Made by a program: the position numbers and the translations under genes
Shown: in pieces, positions 1-8,677 of the stretch
Layout: the number at the start of each line of letters is the position of its first letter
How positions within the stretch are numbered: position 1 is the stretch's first letter
Notes under the pieces: model-generated
The model's database searches: none
The model's input: the letters and a program-made list of their open reading frames with translations, nothing else
What the model was told of the DNA's origin: nothing
NCBI RefSeq assembly: GCF_042681825.1
Contig: NZ_JBHUGH010000009.1
Span: 124,001-188,000 of the forward strand
From: Halodurantibacterium flavum
Lineage (GTDB): Bacteria; Pseudomonadota; Alphaproteobacteria; Rhodobacterales; Rhodobacteraceae
DNA: 64,000 nucleotides
Reading direction: 5' to 3'

Positions 1-431
1 ACGACCCACGCTATGACGACGTGCTGCTTGATGTCTATGACTGGCTTGCCGAGCGCGTCGCAGTGGCCGAGGCGGCAGGCATCCCCCGCGCCCGCATCCT
101 TGTCGATCCCGGCATCGGCTTCGGCAAGACCGAGGCGCATAACCTCACCCTTTTGCGGCGGCTGAGCCTGTTTCACGGCTTGGGCTGCCCGCTCCTTCTC
201 GGCGTCTCGCGCAAGCGGTTCATCGGGCGGATCGGCGGCCCGATCCACGGTTCCGACCGGCCAGAGGCGCGGATGCCCGGATCGGTCGCCGTGGCCCTTG
301 CCGGCGTGGCGCAGGGGGCGCAGGTTCTCAGGGTGCATGACGTGGCCGAGACGGCCCAGGCGCTGAAGCTCTGGCAGGCCGTGACGATGGTCGGGACGAC
401 GTCCGGGACGATGGAAGGAGAGATCGCATGA
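1..431 (+). CDS. folP: Dihydropteroate synthase, C-terminal part
   Basis: Condenses p-aminobenzoate with the pterin pyrophosphate to give dihydropteroate in cytosolic folate synthesis. The reading frame is open from base 3, so the N-terminal half lies outside the window. About 142 residues remain. They include the pterin/phosphate loop VDPGIGFGKT, the LLGVSRKRFIG segment that contacts the pABA and phosphate sites, and a C-terminal RVHDV segment matching the conserved RVHD end of the family. The stop overlaps the glmM start as ATGA, so the two are translationally coupled. folP-glmM is a widespread proteobacterial gene pair. Confidence 0.93.
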   Translation, partial: DPRYDDVLLDVYDWLAERVAVAEAAGIPRARILVDPGIGFGKTEAHNLTLLRRLSLFHGLGCPLLLGVSRKRFIGRIGGPIHGSDRPEARMPGSVAVALAGVAQGAQVLRVHDVAETAQALKLWQAVTMVGTTSGTMEGEIA

Positions 432-1771
432 CGCGCAAGCTGTTCGGAACCGATGGCGTGCGGGGGCAGGCCAACAGCTATCCCATGACCGCCGAAATCG
501 CGCTGCGGCTCGGGGCGGCGGCGGGACGCTATTTCCGCAAGGACGGGCAAAGGCAGCACCGCGTCGTGATCGGCAAGGACACGCGGCTGTCCGGCTACAT
601 GCTCGAAACCGCCCTGACGGCGGGGCTGACCTCGACCGGCATGAACGTCCTGCTGCTGGGGCCCGTTCCGACGCCGGCGGTGGGTTTTCTGACCCGCTCG
701 ATGCGTGCCGATCTGGGCATCATGATCTCGGCCAGCCACAACCCGCATCAGGATAACGGCATCAAGTTCTTCGGCCCCGACGGCTTCAAGCTCTCGGACG
801 AGGCCGAGGCCGAGATCGAGGCGATCCTCGAAGGCGAGATCCAGCCGGCGCAGCCCCAGAATATCGGCCGGGCCCGCCGGATCGATGACGGGCGCGGGCG
901 CTACATGGAATATGCCAAGACCACCTTTCCGGGCCGCAAGCGGCTGACCGGCATCAAGGTGGTGGTGGATTGCGCGAACGGCGCCGCCTATCGCGCCGCG
1001 CCCGACGTGCTCTGGGAACTGGGGGCCGAGGTGATCCCCGTGGGCGTGGCCCCCAACGGCTACAACATCAATGACGGCTGCGGATCGACCGACACGCGGG
1101 CGGCGGCGGAAACCGTGGTCGCGCATGGGGCGGATATGGGGATTTGCCTCGACGGCGATGCGGACCGGGTGATGATCCTCGATGAACGCGGGCAGGTGGC
1201 GGATGGCGACCAGATCATGGGCCTTTTCGCGTCCCGCTGGGCCGCCGAAGGGCGCCTGCGGGGCGATACGCTGGTCGCCACCGTGATGTCGAACCTCGGG
1301 CTGGAACGGTTCCTGACCGGGCGCGGGTTGCGGCTGGAACGGACCGCCGTCGGCGACCGCTATGTCGTGGAGCGGATGCGCGAGGGCGGCTTCAACCTTG
1401 GCGGCGAACAGTCGGGCCATATCGTGATGACCGACTATGCCACGACCGGCGACGGGCTGATCGCGGGGCTGCAATTCCTGGCCGCGATGGCCGAAACCGG
1501 CGAACCCGCCAGCGCGCTGGTGCGGCAGTTCGACCCGGTGCCGCAGCTTCTGAAGAACGTGCGCTATGCGGCGGGGGCCAACCCGCTTGCCGCCACCCCC
1601 GTGCAGGCCCGCATCGCCGAGGCCGAGGCGCAGCTACGAGGCTGCGGCCGGCTCCTGATCCGCAAGTCGGGCACCGAACCCCTGATCCGCGTCATGGCGG
1701 AATGTGAGGATGCGGCGCTGCTGGCCGAGGTCGTCAACAGCATCGTGGCCGAGGTGGAACGGGCAGCCTAA
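428..1771 (+). CDS. glmM: Phosphoglucosamine mutase
   Basis: Interconverts glucosamine-6-phosphate and glucosamine-1-phosphate on the cytosolic path to UDP-GlcNAc for peptidoglycan and lipid A. At 447 aa it has the usual GlmM length. The N-terminus reads KLFGTDGVRG. The phosphoserine loop is ISASHNP, with the active serine near residue 103. The Mg-binding loop DGDADR follows, then the sugar-binding GGEQSGH and the C-terminal phosphate loop RKSGTEPLIRVM. All catalytic elements are present. The ATG start lies inside the folP stop, and a bidirectional-looking terminator follows directly. Confidence 0.97.
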   Translation: MTRKLFGTDGVRGQANSYPMTAEIALRLGAAAGRYFRKDGQRQHRVVIGKDTRLSGYMLETALTAGLTSTGMNVLLLGPVPTPAVGFLTRSMRADLGIMISASHNPHQDNGIKFFGPDGFKLSDEAEAEIEAILEGEIQPAQPQNIGRARRIDDGRGRYMEYAKTTFPGRKRLTGIKVVVDCANGAAYRAAPDVLWELGAEVIPVGVAPNGYNINDGCGSTDTRAAAETVVAHGADMGICLDGDADRVMILDERGQVADGDQIMGLFASRWAAEGRLRGDTLVATVMSNLGLERFLTGRGLRLERTAVGDRYVVERMREGGFNLGGEQSGHIVMTDYATTGDGLIAGLQFLAAMAETGEPASALVRQFDPVPQLLKNVRYAAGANPLAATPVQARIAEAEAQLRGCGRLLIRKSGTEPLIRVMAECEDAALLAEVVNSIVAEVERAA

Positions 1772-1776
1772 AATGA

Positions 1777-1800
1777 AAAGGCGCCCCACGGGGCGCCTTT
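1777..1800. terminator. Rho-independent terminator between glmM and ilvC
   Basis: The bases AAAGGCGCCCC and GGGGCGCCTTT form a stem of about 10 bp around a 3-4 nt loop. It is flanked by A-rich sequence on the left and T-rich sequence on the right. It sits between the convergent ends of glmM (1771) and ilvC (1822) and could stop transcription from both sides. Confidence 0.85.
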
Positions 1801-1821
1801 CGTCGATCATGGTCCCGGGTG

Positions 1822-2844
1822 TCAGTTCCGGGCCTTGTCGACCATCTTGCCGGCGGAGATCCACGGCATCATCGCGCGCAGCTTCTCGCCCACCTTCTCG
1901 ATCTGGTGTTCGTCGTTGATGCGGCGGGTGGCCTTGAAGAAGGGCTGGCCAACAGCGTTTTCCTGCATGAAGTCACGCACGAACTTGCCGGTCTGGATGT
2001 CGGTCAGGACCGCCTTCATCCGCGCCTTGGTTTCCTCATAGGGCAGGATGCGCGGCCCGCTGACATATTCGCCGTATTCGGCGGTGTTCGAGATCGAGTA
2101 GTTCATGTTCGCGATGCCGCCTTCGTAGATCAGGTCCACGATCAGCTTCACCTCGTGCAGGCACTCGAAATAGGCCATCTCGGGCTCGTAACCGGCCTCG
2201 ACCAGCGTCTCGAAGCCCATGCGGATCAGCTCGACCAGACCACCGCACAGCACGGCCTGTTCACCGAAGAGGTCGGTTTCGCATTCCTGGCGGAAGTTCG
2301 TCTCGATGATGCCCGAACGCCCGCCACCGATGGCCGAGCAGTAGGACAGGCCGATTTCCATCGCCTTGCCGGTCGCGTCCTGATGCACCGCGACGAGGCA
2401 GGGCACGCCGCCGCCCTTGGTGTATTCGCCGCGCACGGTGTGGCCGGGGCCCTTGGGGGCCATCATGATGACGTCGACGCCCTTTTTCGGCTCGATCAGG
2501 CCGAAATGCACGTTCAGGCCGTGGGCAAAGGCAATCGCCGCGCCTTCGCGCAGGTTGTCATGGACGTATTTCCTGTAGGTCTCGGCCTGAAGCTCGTCGG
2601 GCATCGTGAACATGATCAGGTCGCACCAGGCGGCAGCCTCGGCGATGCCCATCACCTGCAGGCCTTCACCTTGTGCCTTGGCGGCCGAGGGCGAACCTTC
2701 GCGCAGCGCGACGACGATGTTCTTGGCGCCCGAATCCCGCAGGTTCAGCGCATGGGCGTGACCCTGGCTGCCATAGCCCAGGATGGCGACCTTCTTGTCC
2801 TTGATCAGGTTGATATCGCAGTCGCGATCATAATAGACGCGCAT
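1822..2844 (-). CDS. ilvC: Ketol-acid reductoisomerase (NADP+)
   Basis: Catalyses the second common step of valine, leucine and isoleucine synthesis: isomeration and NADPH-dependent reduction of acetolactate or acetohydroxybutyrate. At 340 aa it is a class I (short) enzyme. The N-terminal Rossmann motif is GYGSQGHAHALNLRDSG. The C-terminal knotted helical domain carries the Mg-binding acidic residues, around DLFGEQAVLCGG and YFECLHE. The start is set by a strong GGAGGAAA ribosome site 5-6 bases upstream. It is divergent from two Lrp-family regulators, which is a plausible arrangement for branched-chain amino acid control (inference). Confidence 0.98.
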   Translation of the reverse strand: MRVYYDRDCDINLIKDKKVAILGYGSQGHAHALNLRDSGAKNIVVALREGSPSAAKAQGEGLQVMGIAEAAAWCDLIMFTMPDELQAETYRKYVHDNLREGAAIAFAHGLNVHFGLIEPKKGVDVIMMAPKGPGHTVRGEYTKGGGVPCLVAVHQDATGKAMEIGLSYCSAIGGGRSGIIETNFRQECETDLFGEQAVLCGGLVELIRMGFETLVEAGYEPEMAYFECLHEVKLIVDLIYEGGIANMNYSISNTAEYGEYVSGPRILPYEETKARMKAVLTDIQTGKFVRDFMQENAVGQPFFKATRRINDEHQIEKVGEKLRAMMPWISAGKMVDKARN

Positions 2845-2910
2845 TGGCGTTTCCTCCGGTTATTGTTGCGCCAGAATAGGGACGACGCCGCGACGCAGGT
2901 TGTAATTTTT

Positions 2911-2929
2911 CCTGATATCGGCGATCAGG
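2911..2929. promoter_or_regulatory. Candidate Lrp/AsnC operator in the ilvC-lrp divergent region
   Basis: CCTGAT and ATCAGG form a dyad around a 7-bp spacer. T/A-rich flanks (TTTT on the left, GAAAA on the right) extend the symmetry imperfectly. It lies in the 126-bp gap between ilvC and the first Lrp gene. Lrp-family sites are typically weak AT-flanked dyads of this type. Assignment to these regulators is inferred from position only. Confidence 0.35.
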
Positions 2930-2970
2930 TGAAAACTTCATTCCTGTTAGCGGCCAGATCCCGAATTATC

Positions 2971-3429
2971 ATGCAGATCGACGATACCGACCGCCGCATC
3001 CTGCGCCATCTGCTTGCCGACCCCGGGCTGGCAACCGCCGCGCTGGCGGAACGGGCGGGCGTGACCCCGGCCACTTGCTGGCGCAGGCTGGACCGGTTGC
3101 GGGAAAACGGGGTCCTGCGCGGTCAGGGCATGGCGATCGACTGGCGCGCGCTGGGATATGAGATCGAGGTCTCGCTCCGCTTCACGCTCGACAAGACAGC
3201 GCCGCGTGCCTTTGACGATTTCATCGAGGCCGCCCGGGGCGTGCCCGAGGTGATCCAGATCCAGACCTTCCTTGGCCGCGTCGATGTGCGCCTGAACATG
3301 GTTGCCCGCGACATGGCCCATTACCAGGAGGTCTATCGCAGCCGCATCCTGACGCTGCCCCACATCGCCGATATCGAGGCGCTGATGCATATCGCCACGA
3401 TCAAGGACAGCGCGGGGCTGCCGCTGTGA
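2971..3429 (+). CDS. Lrp/AsnC family transcriptional regulator (first of a tandem pair)
   Basis: This is a 152-aa DNA-binding regulator. It has an N-terminal AsnC-type helix-turn-helix (DDTDRRILRHLLADP, then ALAERAGVTPATCWRRLDRL) and a C-terminal RAM/AsnC ligand domain (VPEVIQIQTFLGRVDVRLNM). The ATG at 2971 is chosen because the family always begins a few residues before the IDDTDRRIL motif; a longer open frame upstream is only the antisense of ilvC. The stop overlaps the GTG start of the next regulator. The likely effector is an amino acid. Divergence from ilvC hints at a branched-chain amino acid role, which is not shown by sequence. Confidence 0.93.
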   Translation: MQIDDTDRRILRHLLADPGLATAALAERAGVTPATCWRRLDRLRENGVLRGQGMAIDWRALGYEIEVSLRFTLDKTAPRAFDDFIEAARGVPEVIQIQTFLGRVDVRLNMVARDMAHYQEVYRSRILTLPHIADIEALMHIATIKDSAGLPL

Positions 3430-3884
3430 TCGCGCTCGACGATACCGACCGGACGATCCTGCGCGCGCTTGCCGCCGATGCGACGCTGGGGGCGGGGGCG
3501 CTGGGGCGCAGCCTCGGCCTCTCGCAACCCGCCGCCTGGCGCCGGGTGCAGCGCCTGAAGGATGCCGGGATCTTTCGCGGCCAGCGGGTGGATGTGGATC
3601 AGGCGGCGCTCGGCTTTGGCGTGACGGTGTTTCTGGGCGTCAAGCTCGCCACCAAGGGCCGGGTGAGCCTTGAGGATTTCGAGCGCGCCGTGACAGCGAT
3701 CCCCGAGGTGCAGACCGTCCAGCACGTTTTGGGGGCATTCGACTACCGGCTGCGGGTCGTCGCCCGCGACCTGAGCGATTTCGAACGCGTCCTGCGTCGG
3801 CGCATCATGACCCTGCCGGGGCTGGGGCAGGTGGATGCGAACGTCCTTTTGTCCGAGGAACTGCGCCCCGGCCCCATCGGCTAG
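3426..3884 (+). CDS. Lrp/AsnC family transcriptional regulator (second of a tandem pair)
   Basis: A second 152-aa Lrp-type protein, paralogous to the gene before it. It keeps the HTH (DDTDRTILRALAADATLG, SLGLSQPAAWRRVQRLKDAG) and the ligand domain with the VQHVLGAFDYRLRVV strand. The GTG start at 3426 overlaps the preceding stop as GTGA, so the two are co-translated and may form hetero-oligomers (inference). Its 3' end overlaps the convergent UbiH-type gene by 4 bases. Confidence 0.92.
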   Translation: MIALDDTDRTILRALAADATLGAGALGRSLGLSQPAAWRRVQRLKDAGIFRGQRVDVDQAALGFGVTVFLGVKLATKGRVSLEDFERAVTAIPEVQTVQHVLGAFDYRLRVVARDLSDFERVLRRRIMTLPGLGQVDANVLLSEELRPGPIG

Positions 3885-5077
3885 CGCAGCCCCAGACCCG
3901 CCCGCATCAGGGCGCGACGCACAGGCGGTGGCCCGTAAAGCAGGTCCAGCGCCCCCGCCCGAAGATCGCGCAGAACCGGCGCGCCCAGCATCGAGGCGCG
4001 GTTCAGCATGTCGATCCCCGCGACGCGCGCCTGAACCTCGGGCCAGCGGCGGCGGTGATAGGCGCGCAGCATCGCCGGACTGCCAAGCGTATCCCGCGCA
4101 GCCGTCGCAAGCTCCAGCAGCAGCGCCAGATCGGCAAGACTCATGTTCAGCCCCTGCGCACCGATCGGCGGCACCACATGCGCGGCCTCGGCCATCAGGG
4201 CGGTGCGCTCCCCCTCCATCCGGTCTGCGATCTGGCTGATGATCGGCCAGACCGAGCGGCGCCCGACCAGACGCAGCGGGCCGAAGATATGGCAGGAGCG
4301 CAGCGCGGCCTCGGCCTCGAACGCCTCATCGGACAGGGCGGCCAGCCGTTGCACCTCGGCCCCGCTCTCCATCCAGACGACGGCGGAACAGGGCTGCCCG
4401 TCATGGTCCGGCAGCGGTACCAGCGTGAAGGGTCCGCCGGACCGGTGAATCTCGGTCGAGACATTGCCATGGGGCACCGGATGCGTGACGCCGAATGTCA
4501 GCGCCTTTTGCCCGTAGCGCGTGGTGCGCACCCCGATCCCCAGCGCCTCGCGCACCGGCGAATTGCGTCCGTCGGCGGCGATCAGCAGCCGCGCCTCGAT
4601 CCTCGCGCCGTCCGTCAGCGTCACGATGGCGGCGCTTTCGCGGGTCAGGACCACCTGCGTGCCCGTGCCGGGGCGGAACGACACGTTCGGCAGTTCCCCC
4701 AGCCGCGCCACCATTTCCCGGCGCAAGAGCCAGTTGGGCAGGTTCCAGCCAAACGGCTGGTCCGAGATATCGGCGGCGTCGAAATCGCGCGTCAGCCGCG
4801 CCTCGGGCTCTGGCCCGCCGGCATCGACGATCCGCATCACCTGCAACGCCGCCGCATGGGGCAAAAGCCGTGGCCAGAGGCCCGCCTCTTGCAGCACACG
4901 GACGGCAGGTTGCAGAAAGGCCGTGGTACGGAGGTCCGCCCCATCCGCCGCGCCATCGGTTACGGGCGGGGCGGGATCGACGCAGATCACCGAAAAGCCG
5001 GCCGTGCCGAATGCCGCCGCGGCGGTCAGTCCCGCCACGCCCCCGCCAGAGATCAGGATATCGGTCGTCTCGCGCAT
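3881..5077 (-). CDS. FAD-dependent aromatic monooxygenase, UbiH/UbiF/COQ6 family
   Basis: A 398-aa flavoprotein hydroxylase. The N-terminal dinucleotide fold is ILISGGGVAGLTAAAAFGTAG. The mid-protein motif LLIAADGRNSPVRE matches the second FAD/NADPH-binding DG motif, and EAAHVVPPIGAQGLNMSLAD is the GD-type ribityl-binding motif in its ubiquinone-hydroxylase form (here with EAAH where many members have GDAAH). The best role is a ring hydroxylation in ubiquinone synthesis at the inner membrane. Which ring position cannot be told from sequence, so no symbol is given. Confidence 0.9.
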   Translation of the reverse strand: MRETTDILISGGGVAGLTAAAAFGTAGFSVICVDPAPPVTDGAADGADLRTTAFLQPAVRVLQEAGLWPRLLPHAAALQVMRIVDAGGPEPEARLTRDFDAADISDQPFGWNLPNWLLRREMVARLGELPNVSFRPGTGTQVVLTRESAAIVTLTDGARIEARLLIAADGRNSPVREALGIGVRTTRYGQKALTFGVTHPVPHGNVSTEIHRSGGPFTLVPLPDHDGQPCSAVVWMESGAEVQRLAALSDEAFEAEAALRSCHIFGPLRLVGRRSVWPIISQIADRMEGERTALMAEAAHVVPPIGAQGLNMSLADLALLLELATAARDTLGSPAMLRAYHRRRWPEVQARVAGIDMLNRASMLGAPVLRDLRAGALDLLYGPPPVRRALMRAGLGLR

Positions 5078-5143
5078 CGCATTTCTCCTTGAGGCAGAGC
5101 TAGGGCGGCGGGCGCCGCAGGGCGAGGTGTCAAAGCGTCGCCG

Positions 5144-5815
5144 TCAGGGCAAAAGCTGCGCGAGAAAGCCGGGCAGATCGTCGGTGTGATGATGGATGTG
5201 GTCGGCCACCAGCGGCACTGGCGCCACATGTACCGTCCGCATCCCCATCCCGTGCGGCACCGCCAGATTGCGCGGGTCGTCCTCGAACATCGCGCCGGTG
5301 GTCGGATCGCAGCCGTCCATCGCAAAGATCGCCTCATAGGCCGCGCGCTGGGGTTTCGGCATGTAATCCGCATGCTCTACCCCGTAGATCGCGTCGAAAA
5401 GGCCGGTCAGCCCCCGCGCCGCCAGCACCCGTTCGGCATAGGGCCGCGATCCGTTGGTATAGACGATGCGCCGCCCCGGCAGGTCGCCGATGCGCGCGGC
5501 CAGATCCGGGTCGGGCGAAAGCGCGTCAAAGGCGATGTCATGCATCTCGACCAGATAGGGTTCCGGATCGACGCCGTGATGCGCGATCAGCCCGGCCAGC
5601 GTCGTTCCATGCGCGTGCCAGTATTCGGACCGCATCCGGTCAGCCTCGGCCCGGGTCACGCCCAGCGTGCGCATGACATAATCGTTCATCCGTCGGTCGA
5701 TCTGGTCGAAAAGCCGCGCCTCGGGCGGATAAAGCGTGTTGTCGAGGTCAAAGACCCAGGTCCTGACATGGGCGAACTGGCGGGAAATATGCGGCGTTTC
5801 CATGGCCGGGACCAT
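5144..5815 (-). CDS. HAD-superfamily pyrimidine 5'-nucleotidase-like hydrolase
   Basis: A 223-aa phosphatase-fold protein. The HAD motif I is VFDLDNTLYPP (nucleophile and acid aspartates), motif II lies at RRIVYTNGSRPYAERVL, motif III lysine at MPKPQRAAYEAI, and motif IV at MFEDDPRNLAVP. This layout matches the SDT1/pyrimidine 5'-nucleotidase group, which removes phosphate from small nucleotides or related metabolites. The start may be the second ATG at 5803 (METPHIS); both keep the fold. Substrate is not determined. Confidence 0.87.
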   Translation of the reverse strand: MVPAMETPHISRQFAHVRTWVFDLDNTLYPPEARLFDQIDRRMNDYVMRTLGVTRAEADRMRSEYWHAHGTTLAGLIAHHGVDPEPYLVEMHDIAFDALSPDPDLAARIGDLPGRRIVYTNGSRPYAERVLAARGLTGLFDAIYGVEHADYMPKPQRAAYEAIFAMDGCDPTTGAMFEDDPRNLAVPHGMGMRTVHVAPVPLVADHIHHHTDDLPGFLAQLLP

Positions 5816-5922
5816 AGGCGTGGCCCCGGATCAAAGCAATGTCCGAAGCAATGGCCAAGGCAATCTGCTTGATCCTGCGGCGCAGCCCCGGCTAGGGTGG
5901 CGCGTCGCGAGGGGGAGGACAC

Positions 5923-6573
5923 ATGAAAGAGCCGCGCCCGGCCCAGAAAGACGCCTATTCGCTGATCCTCGAAGCGATCGACCTCGGCCTTTACAAGCCG
6001 GGCGACAGGCTGGTCGAATCCGAACTGGCCGACCGGTTCGGCGTGTCGCGAACCCCCGTGCGCGAGGCGCTGCAGCGGCTGGAAACCCAGTCGATGCTGA
6101 CCCGCGACGGGCGCAGCCTGATGGTCGCCTCGCTCGATCACAACCAGCTGGCCGAGCTTTACGTGGTGCGGAGCGAGCTGGAGGGGCTGGCGGCCCGCCT
6201 CGCCGCCCGGCACGCGACCGAGGAGGAGGTCCGCGTCCTGCGCGCCATGGTCGAGGAGGACCGCGCGCTCCTTGATGCGCCGACCGCGCTGGCCCGGGCA
6301 AACCGGCGCTTTCACAAGCAGATCCACCTGGCGTCCCATAACCGCTATCTGGTGCAGCAACTCGACCTCGTGCACCGGTCGATGGCGCTTCTGGCCAGCA
6401 CCTCGCTTGCCGCCGAGGGGCGGGGCGAACGCGCGCTTGCCGAACATGACGCCATCGTCCGCGCGATCGAGGCGCGGGACGGCGATGCCGCCTATGCGGC
6501 GCTGCGCACCCATATCTCGCAGGCGTTCGAGACGCGGCTGAAGCTCGACGCCGGCGCGCGGCGGGCCAGCTAG
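5923..6573 (+). CDS. GntR family regulator with FCD ligand domain
   Basis: A 216-aa FadR-subfamily transcription factor. The winged helix spans about residues 12-75, with the hallmark PGDRLVESELADRFGVSRTP followed by VREALQRLE. The all-helical FCD domain follows, with metal-ligand-like histidines in FHKQIHLASHNRYL, EHDAIVRAI and THIS. Such proteins repress catabolic genes and release DNA on binding a carboxylic acid. The start has a strong GGGGGAGGA ribosome site. No catabolic operon adjoins it, so the target is unknown. Confidence 0.9.
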   Translation: MKEPRPAQKDAYSLILEAIDLGLYKPGDRLVESELADRFGVSRTPVREALQRLETQSMLTRDGRSLMVASLDHNQLAELYVVRSELEGLAARLAARHATEEEVRVLRAMVEEDRALLDAPTALARANRRFHKQIHLASHNRYLVQQLDLVHRSMALLASTSLAAEGRGERALAEHDAIVRAIEARDGDAAYAALRTHISQAFETRLKLDAGARRAS

Positions 6574-6658
6574 GCGCGGCCCTCAAGCCGACGTCACAGG
6601 CAGCACGCCCACCGCCAACATCCCACCACGCCCATAGGGCTGCCGGCGGCCGGCGCCA

Positions 6659-8626
6659 TCAGGCGGTCCGGCGCAGGCGCCGCGCGGGACGATCAAAGAT
6701 GCCATGCCGGGTCTTGTCCCAGTAGAACGGGTTCCAGACCAGTTCCGCGAGCGCCTTGTACGCGGCAAGGGTCGCGAGCGGGAAATAGAGCGGCAGGCTC
6801 GGCACCCATTTCAGCAGATGGTGATGGCGCGGACCCGAAAGGGCGGTCGCGGCGATCCCCATCGCCAGCAGTTCGGCGCAAAGGAAGACCGTAACCAGCC
6901 CCTGCATCAGCGGTTGCGGCAGATGCCCGGCCAGCGGATAGCCGAACCCCAGCGCCAAAAGCCAGAACCCCCACAAAAGCGGCGCGAGCAGGAATTGCGA
7001 CAGCGTCGCCGCAAAGATCACCTGCACGCCCAGAAACCGGCGCCAGCCCAGATCGGCCAGCAGGCGACGCGGCGCGCGCATATGCACGATCCATGTCATC
7101 GCATAACCCTTGAGCCAGCGGGACCGCTGCCGCACCCAGGGCATCAGGTGGCAATTCGCCTCTTCGCCGGTCACCGTGGTCATGACCTCGGTGCGGTAGC
7201 CCATGCGCGACAGGCGGATGCCCAGATCCGCGTCCTCGGTCACGTTATGGGCGTCCCAGCCGCCCAGATCCTCCAGCACGTCGCGGCGAAAGAAGAGCGT
7301 CGTGCCGCCCAAAGGCAGGCTCAGGCCCAGACGCTCCATCCCCGGCAGGATCACGCGGAACCAGACGGCGTATTCGATGGTGAAGCAGCGCGCCAGCCAG
7401 TTGGTGCGCGGGTTGTAATAGTCGAGAACCCCCTGCACGCAGGCGAGATCGGCGCCGCGCGTGTGAAAGCGCCGCACGACGCGATGGATCTGGTCGGGCT
7501 CCGGCGCGTCCTCGGCATCATAGACGCCGATGATCGTGCCCCGGCAGAAATCGAGCGCGTAGTTCAGGGCGCGCGGTTTCGTCCGCAGGGGCGCGTCCGG
7601 CACGGTGATGACCCGGATCCAGGGCGGCAGGTCGTTTCCGGCCAGCGCGGTCCGGGTCGCCTCGTCCCGTTCCTCGGTCACCAGAAGCACGTCGAGCAGA
7701 TCGCGCGGATAGGCGAGCCGCCCGAGCCGCGCCACCAGACGCGGCGCGATATCCGTTTCGCGGTAAAGCGGCACGAGGATCGAGACCGTCGGGAGCCGCA
7801 GCATCCGCGCCGCCGCAGGCTCGGCCGGGCGGCGGCCGAGATGCGCAAGGGCCGCCCCCAGCCGCAGCGCCGTCACCAGACCGAGCGAGAGCGTTGCCCA
7901 GATCAGGAGCCCGGCGAAGAGCGCCTGCGGCCACAGAACCCCCAGCGTCGCAAGCCCCAGCGCCAGCACCCCCAGCACCGCGCGCAGGCTGCGGGCCGGC
8001 CATGTCCGCGCGCTGAAGACCGGCGCGGTCCGGCTTTCGGCGCGGGCGCGCATCGGCTCGCGACAGGCGCTCGCGATGGCCGCCTCGATCGCCCCTGCGG
8101 ACGCGACGGCCATGCGCACCGGGCCAAACAGAGCCTCCAGCCGTCGCCGGTGGCGGTCGAACTCGGCCGGGCGCGCGGTCAGGACGGTCACCTCGCCCGC
8201 GTCCCCGTCGTTCAGCGGCAGGATGCCCTCGCGCAGGCAGGCAGAGAGGCCGAAGGCCGTGATACGGCGCGGATCGGCGCGGGCAGGGTCGGGGGCCAGA
8301 ACCTCGGCCCCGTGTTGCGCGCCAAGGGTTTCGACCAGCGCGTCGCGGGACAAAAGCGCGTTGCCGGCCAGAACCTCTTCCAGCCGGGCGCCGCCCGCCT
8401 CCTGCGCCAGCGCGCGCAACAGATCGCCCGAGGCAAGCCGCCGCCCCTCATGCAGGATCTGCGCGAGGGGACGGGCCGTGCGGATATCGCGCATGGTGGG
8501 CGATGCAGGGGCGTCAGGTGCATGCGTGTCCGGGGCTGTGGCGCCGGGGAGAGGTGCGGCAGGCCCGGGATCGGGCGGCGCCCCGGGCATAATCTTGGCG
8601 GGCAGGATCTTGGCGGTGACGAACAC
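6659..8626 (-). CDS. Membrane GT2 glycosyltransferase with N-terminal MshEN-like (c-di-GMP sensor type) domain
   Basis: A 655-aa inner-membrane transferase. Residues 53-76 and 81-104 form two consecutive helical half-motifs, each with the L-x3-L-x10-L-x3-L spacing and terminal Q of MshEN domains; both are degenerate at the R/G positions. The T2SS-E N-terminal-like fold continues to about 186. Two membrane helices lie at 212-260. The GT2 core follows, with DAEDAPEPD (370), TEDADLG (463) and QRSRWLKG (500), the D,D,D,QxxRW set of processive enzymes. Four to five C-terminal helices end the protein. The start may instead be the ATG at 8494, because the first 44 residues are low-complexity Pro/Ala. 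A CtrA-type box lies 52 bp upstream. The polymer made is unknown. Confidence 0.87.
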   Translation of the reverse strand: MFVTAKILPAKIMPGAPPDPGPAAPLPGATAPDTHAPDAPASPTMRDIRTARPLAQILHEGRRLASGDLLRALAQEAGGARLEEVLAGNALLSRDALVETLGAQHGAEVLAPDPARADPRRITAFGLSACLREGILPLNDGDAGEVTVLTARPAEFDRHRRRLEALFGPVRMAVASAGAIEAAIASACREPMRARAESRTAPVFSARTWPARSLRAVLGVLALGLATLGVLWPQALFAGLLIWATLSLGLVTALRLGAALAHLGRRPAEPAAARMLRLPTVSILVPLYRETDIAPRLVARLGRLAYPRDLLDVLLVTEERDEATRTALAGNDLPPWIRVITVPDAPLRTKPRALNYALDFCRGTIIGVYDAEDAPEPDQIHRVVRRFHTRGADLACVQGVLDYYNPRTNWLARCFTIEYAVWFRVILPGMERLGLSLPLGGTTLFFRRDVLEDLGGWDAHNVTEDADLGIRLSRMGYRTEVMTTVTGEEANCHLMPWVRQRSRWLKGYAMTWIVHMRAPRRLLADLGWRRFLGVQVIFAATLSQFLLAPLLWGFWLLALGFGYPLAGHLPQPLMQGLVTVFLCAELLAMGIAATALSGPRHHHLLKWVPSLPLYFPLATLAAYKALAELVWNPFYWDKTRHGIFDRPARRLRRTA

Positions 8627-8677
8627 GGACGCTGACCTCCGGACGAAGGGGTTGCGACCGAGCTTGCGCCCTCAAGG

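Noticed and set aside
173..1474. 433-aa open frame antisense to folP-glmM
   Set aside because: No family features and no ribosome site; it is the GC-rich shadow of two certain genes.
1819..2970. Long N-terminal extension of the first Lrp frame
   Set aside because: It is antisense to ilvC; the Lrp family begins at the ATG at 2971.
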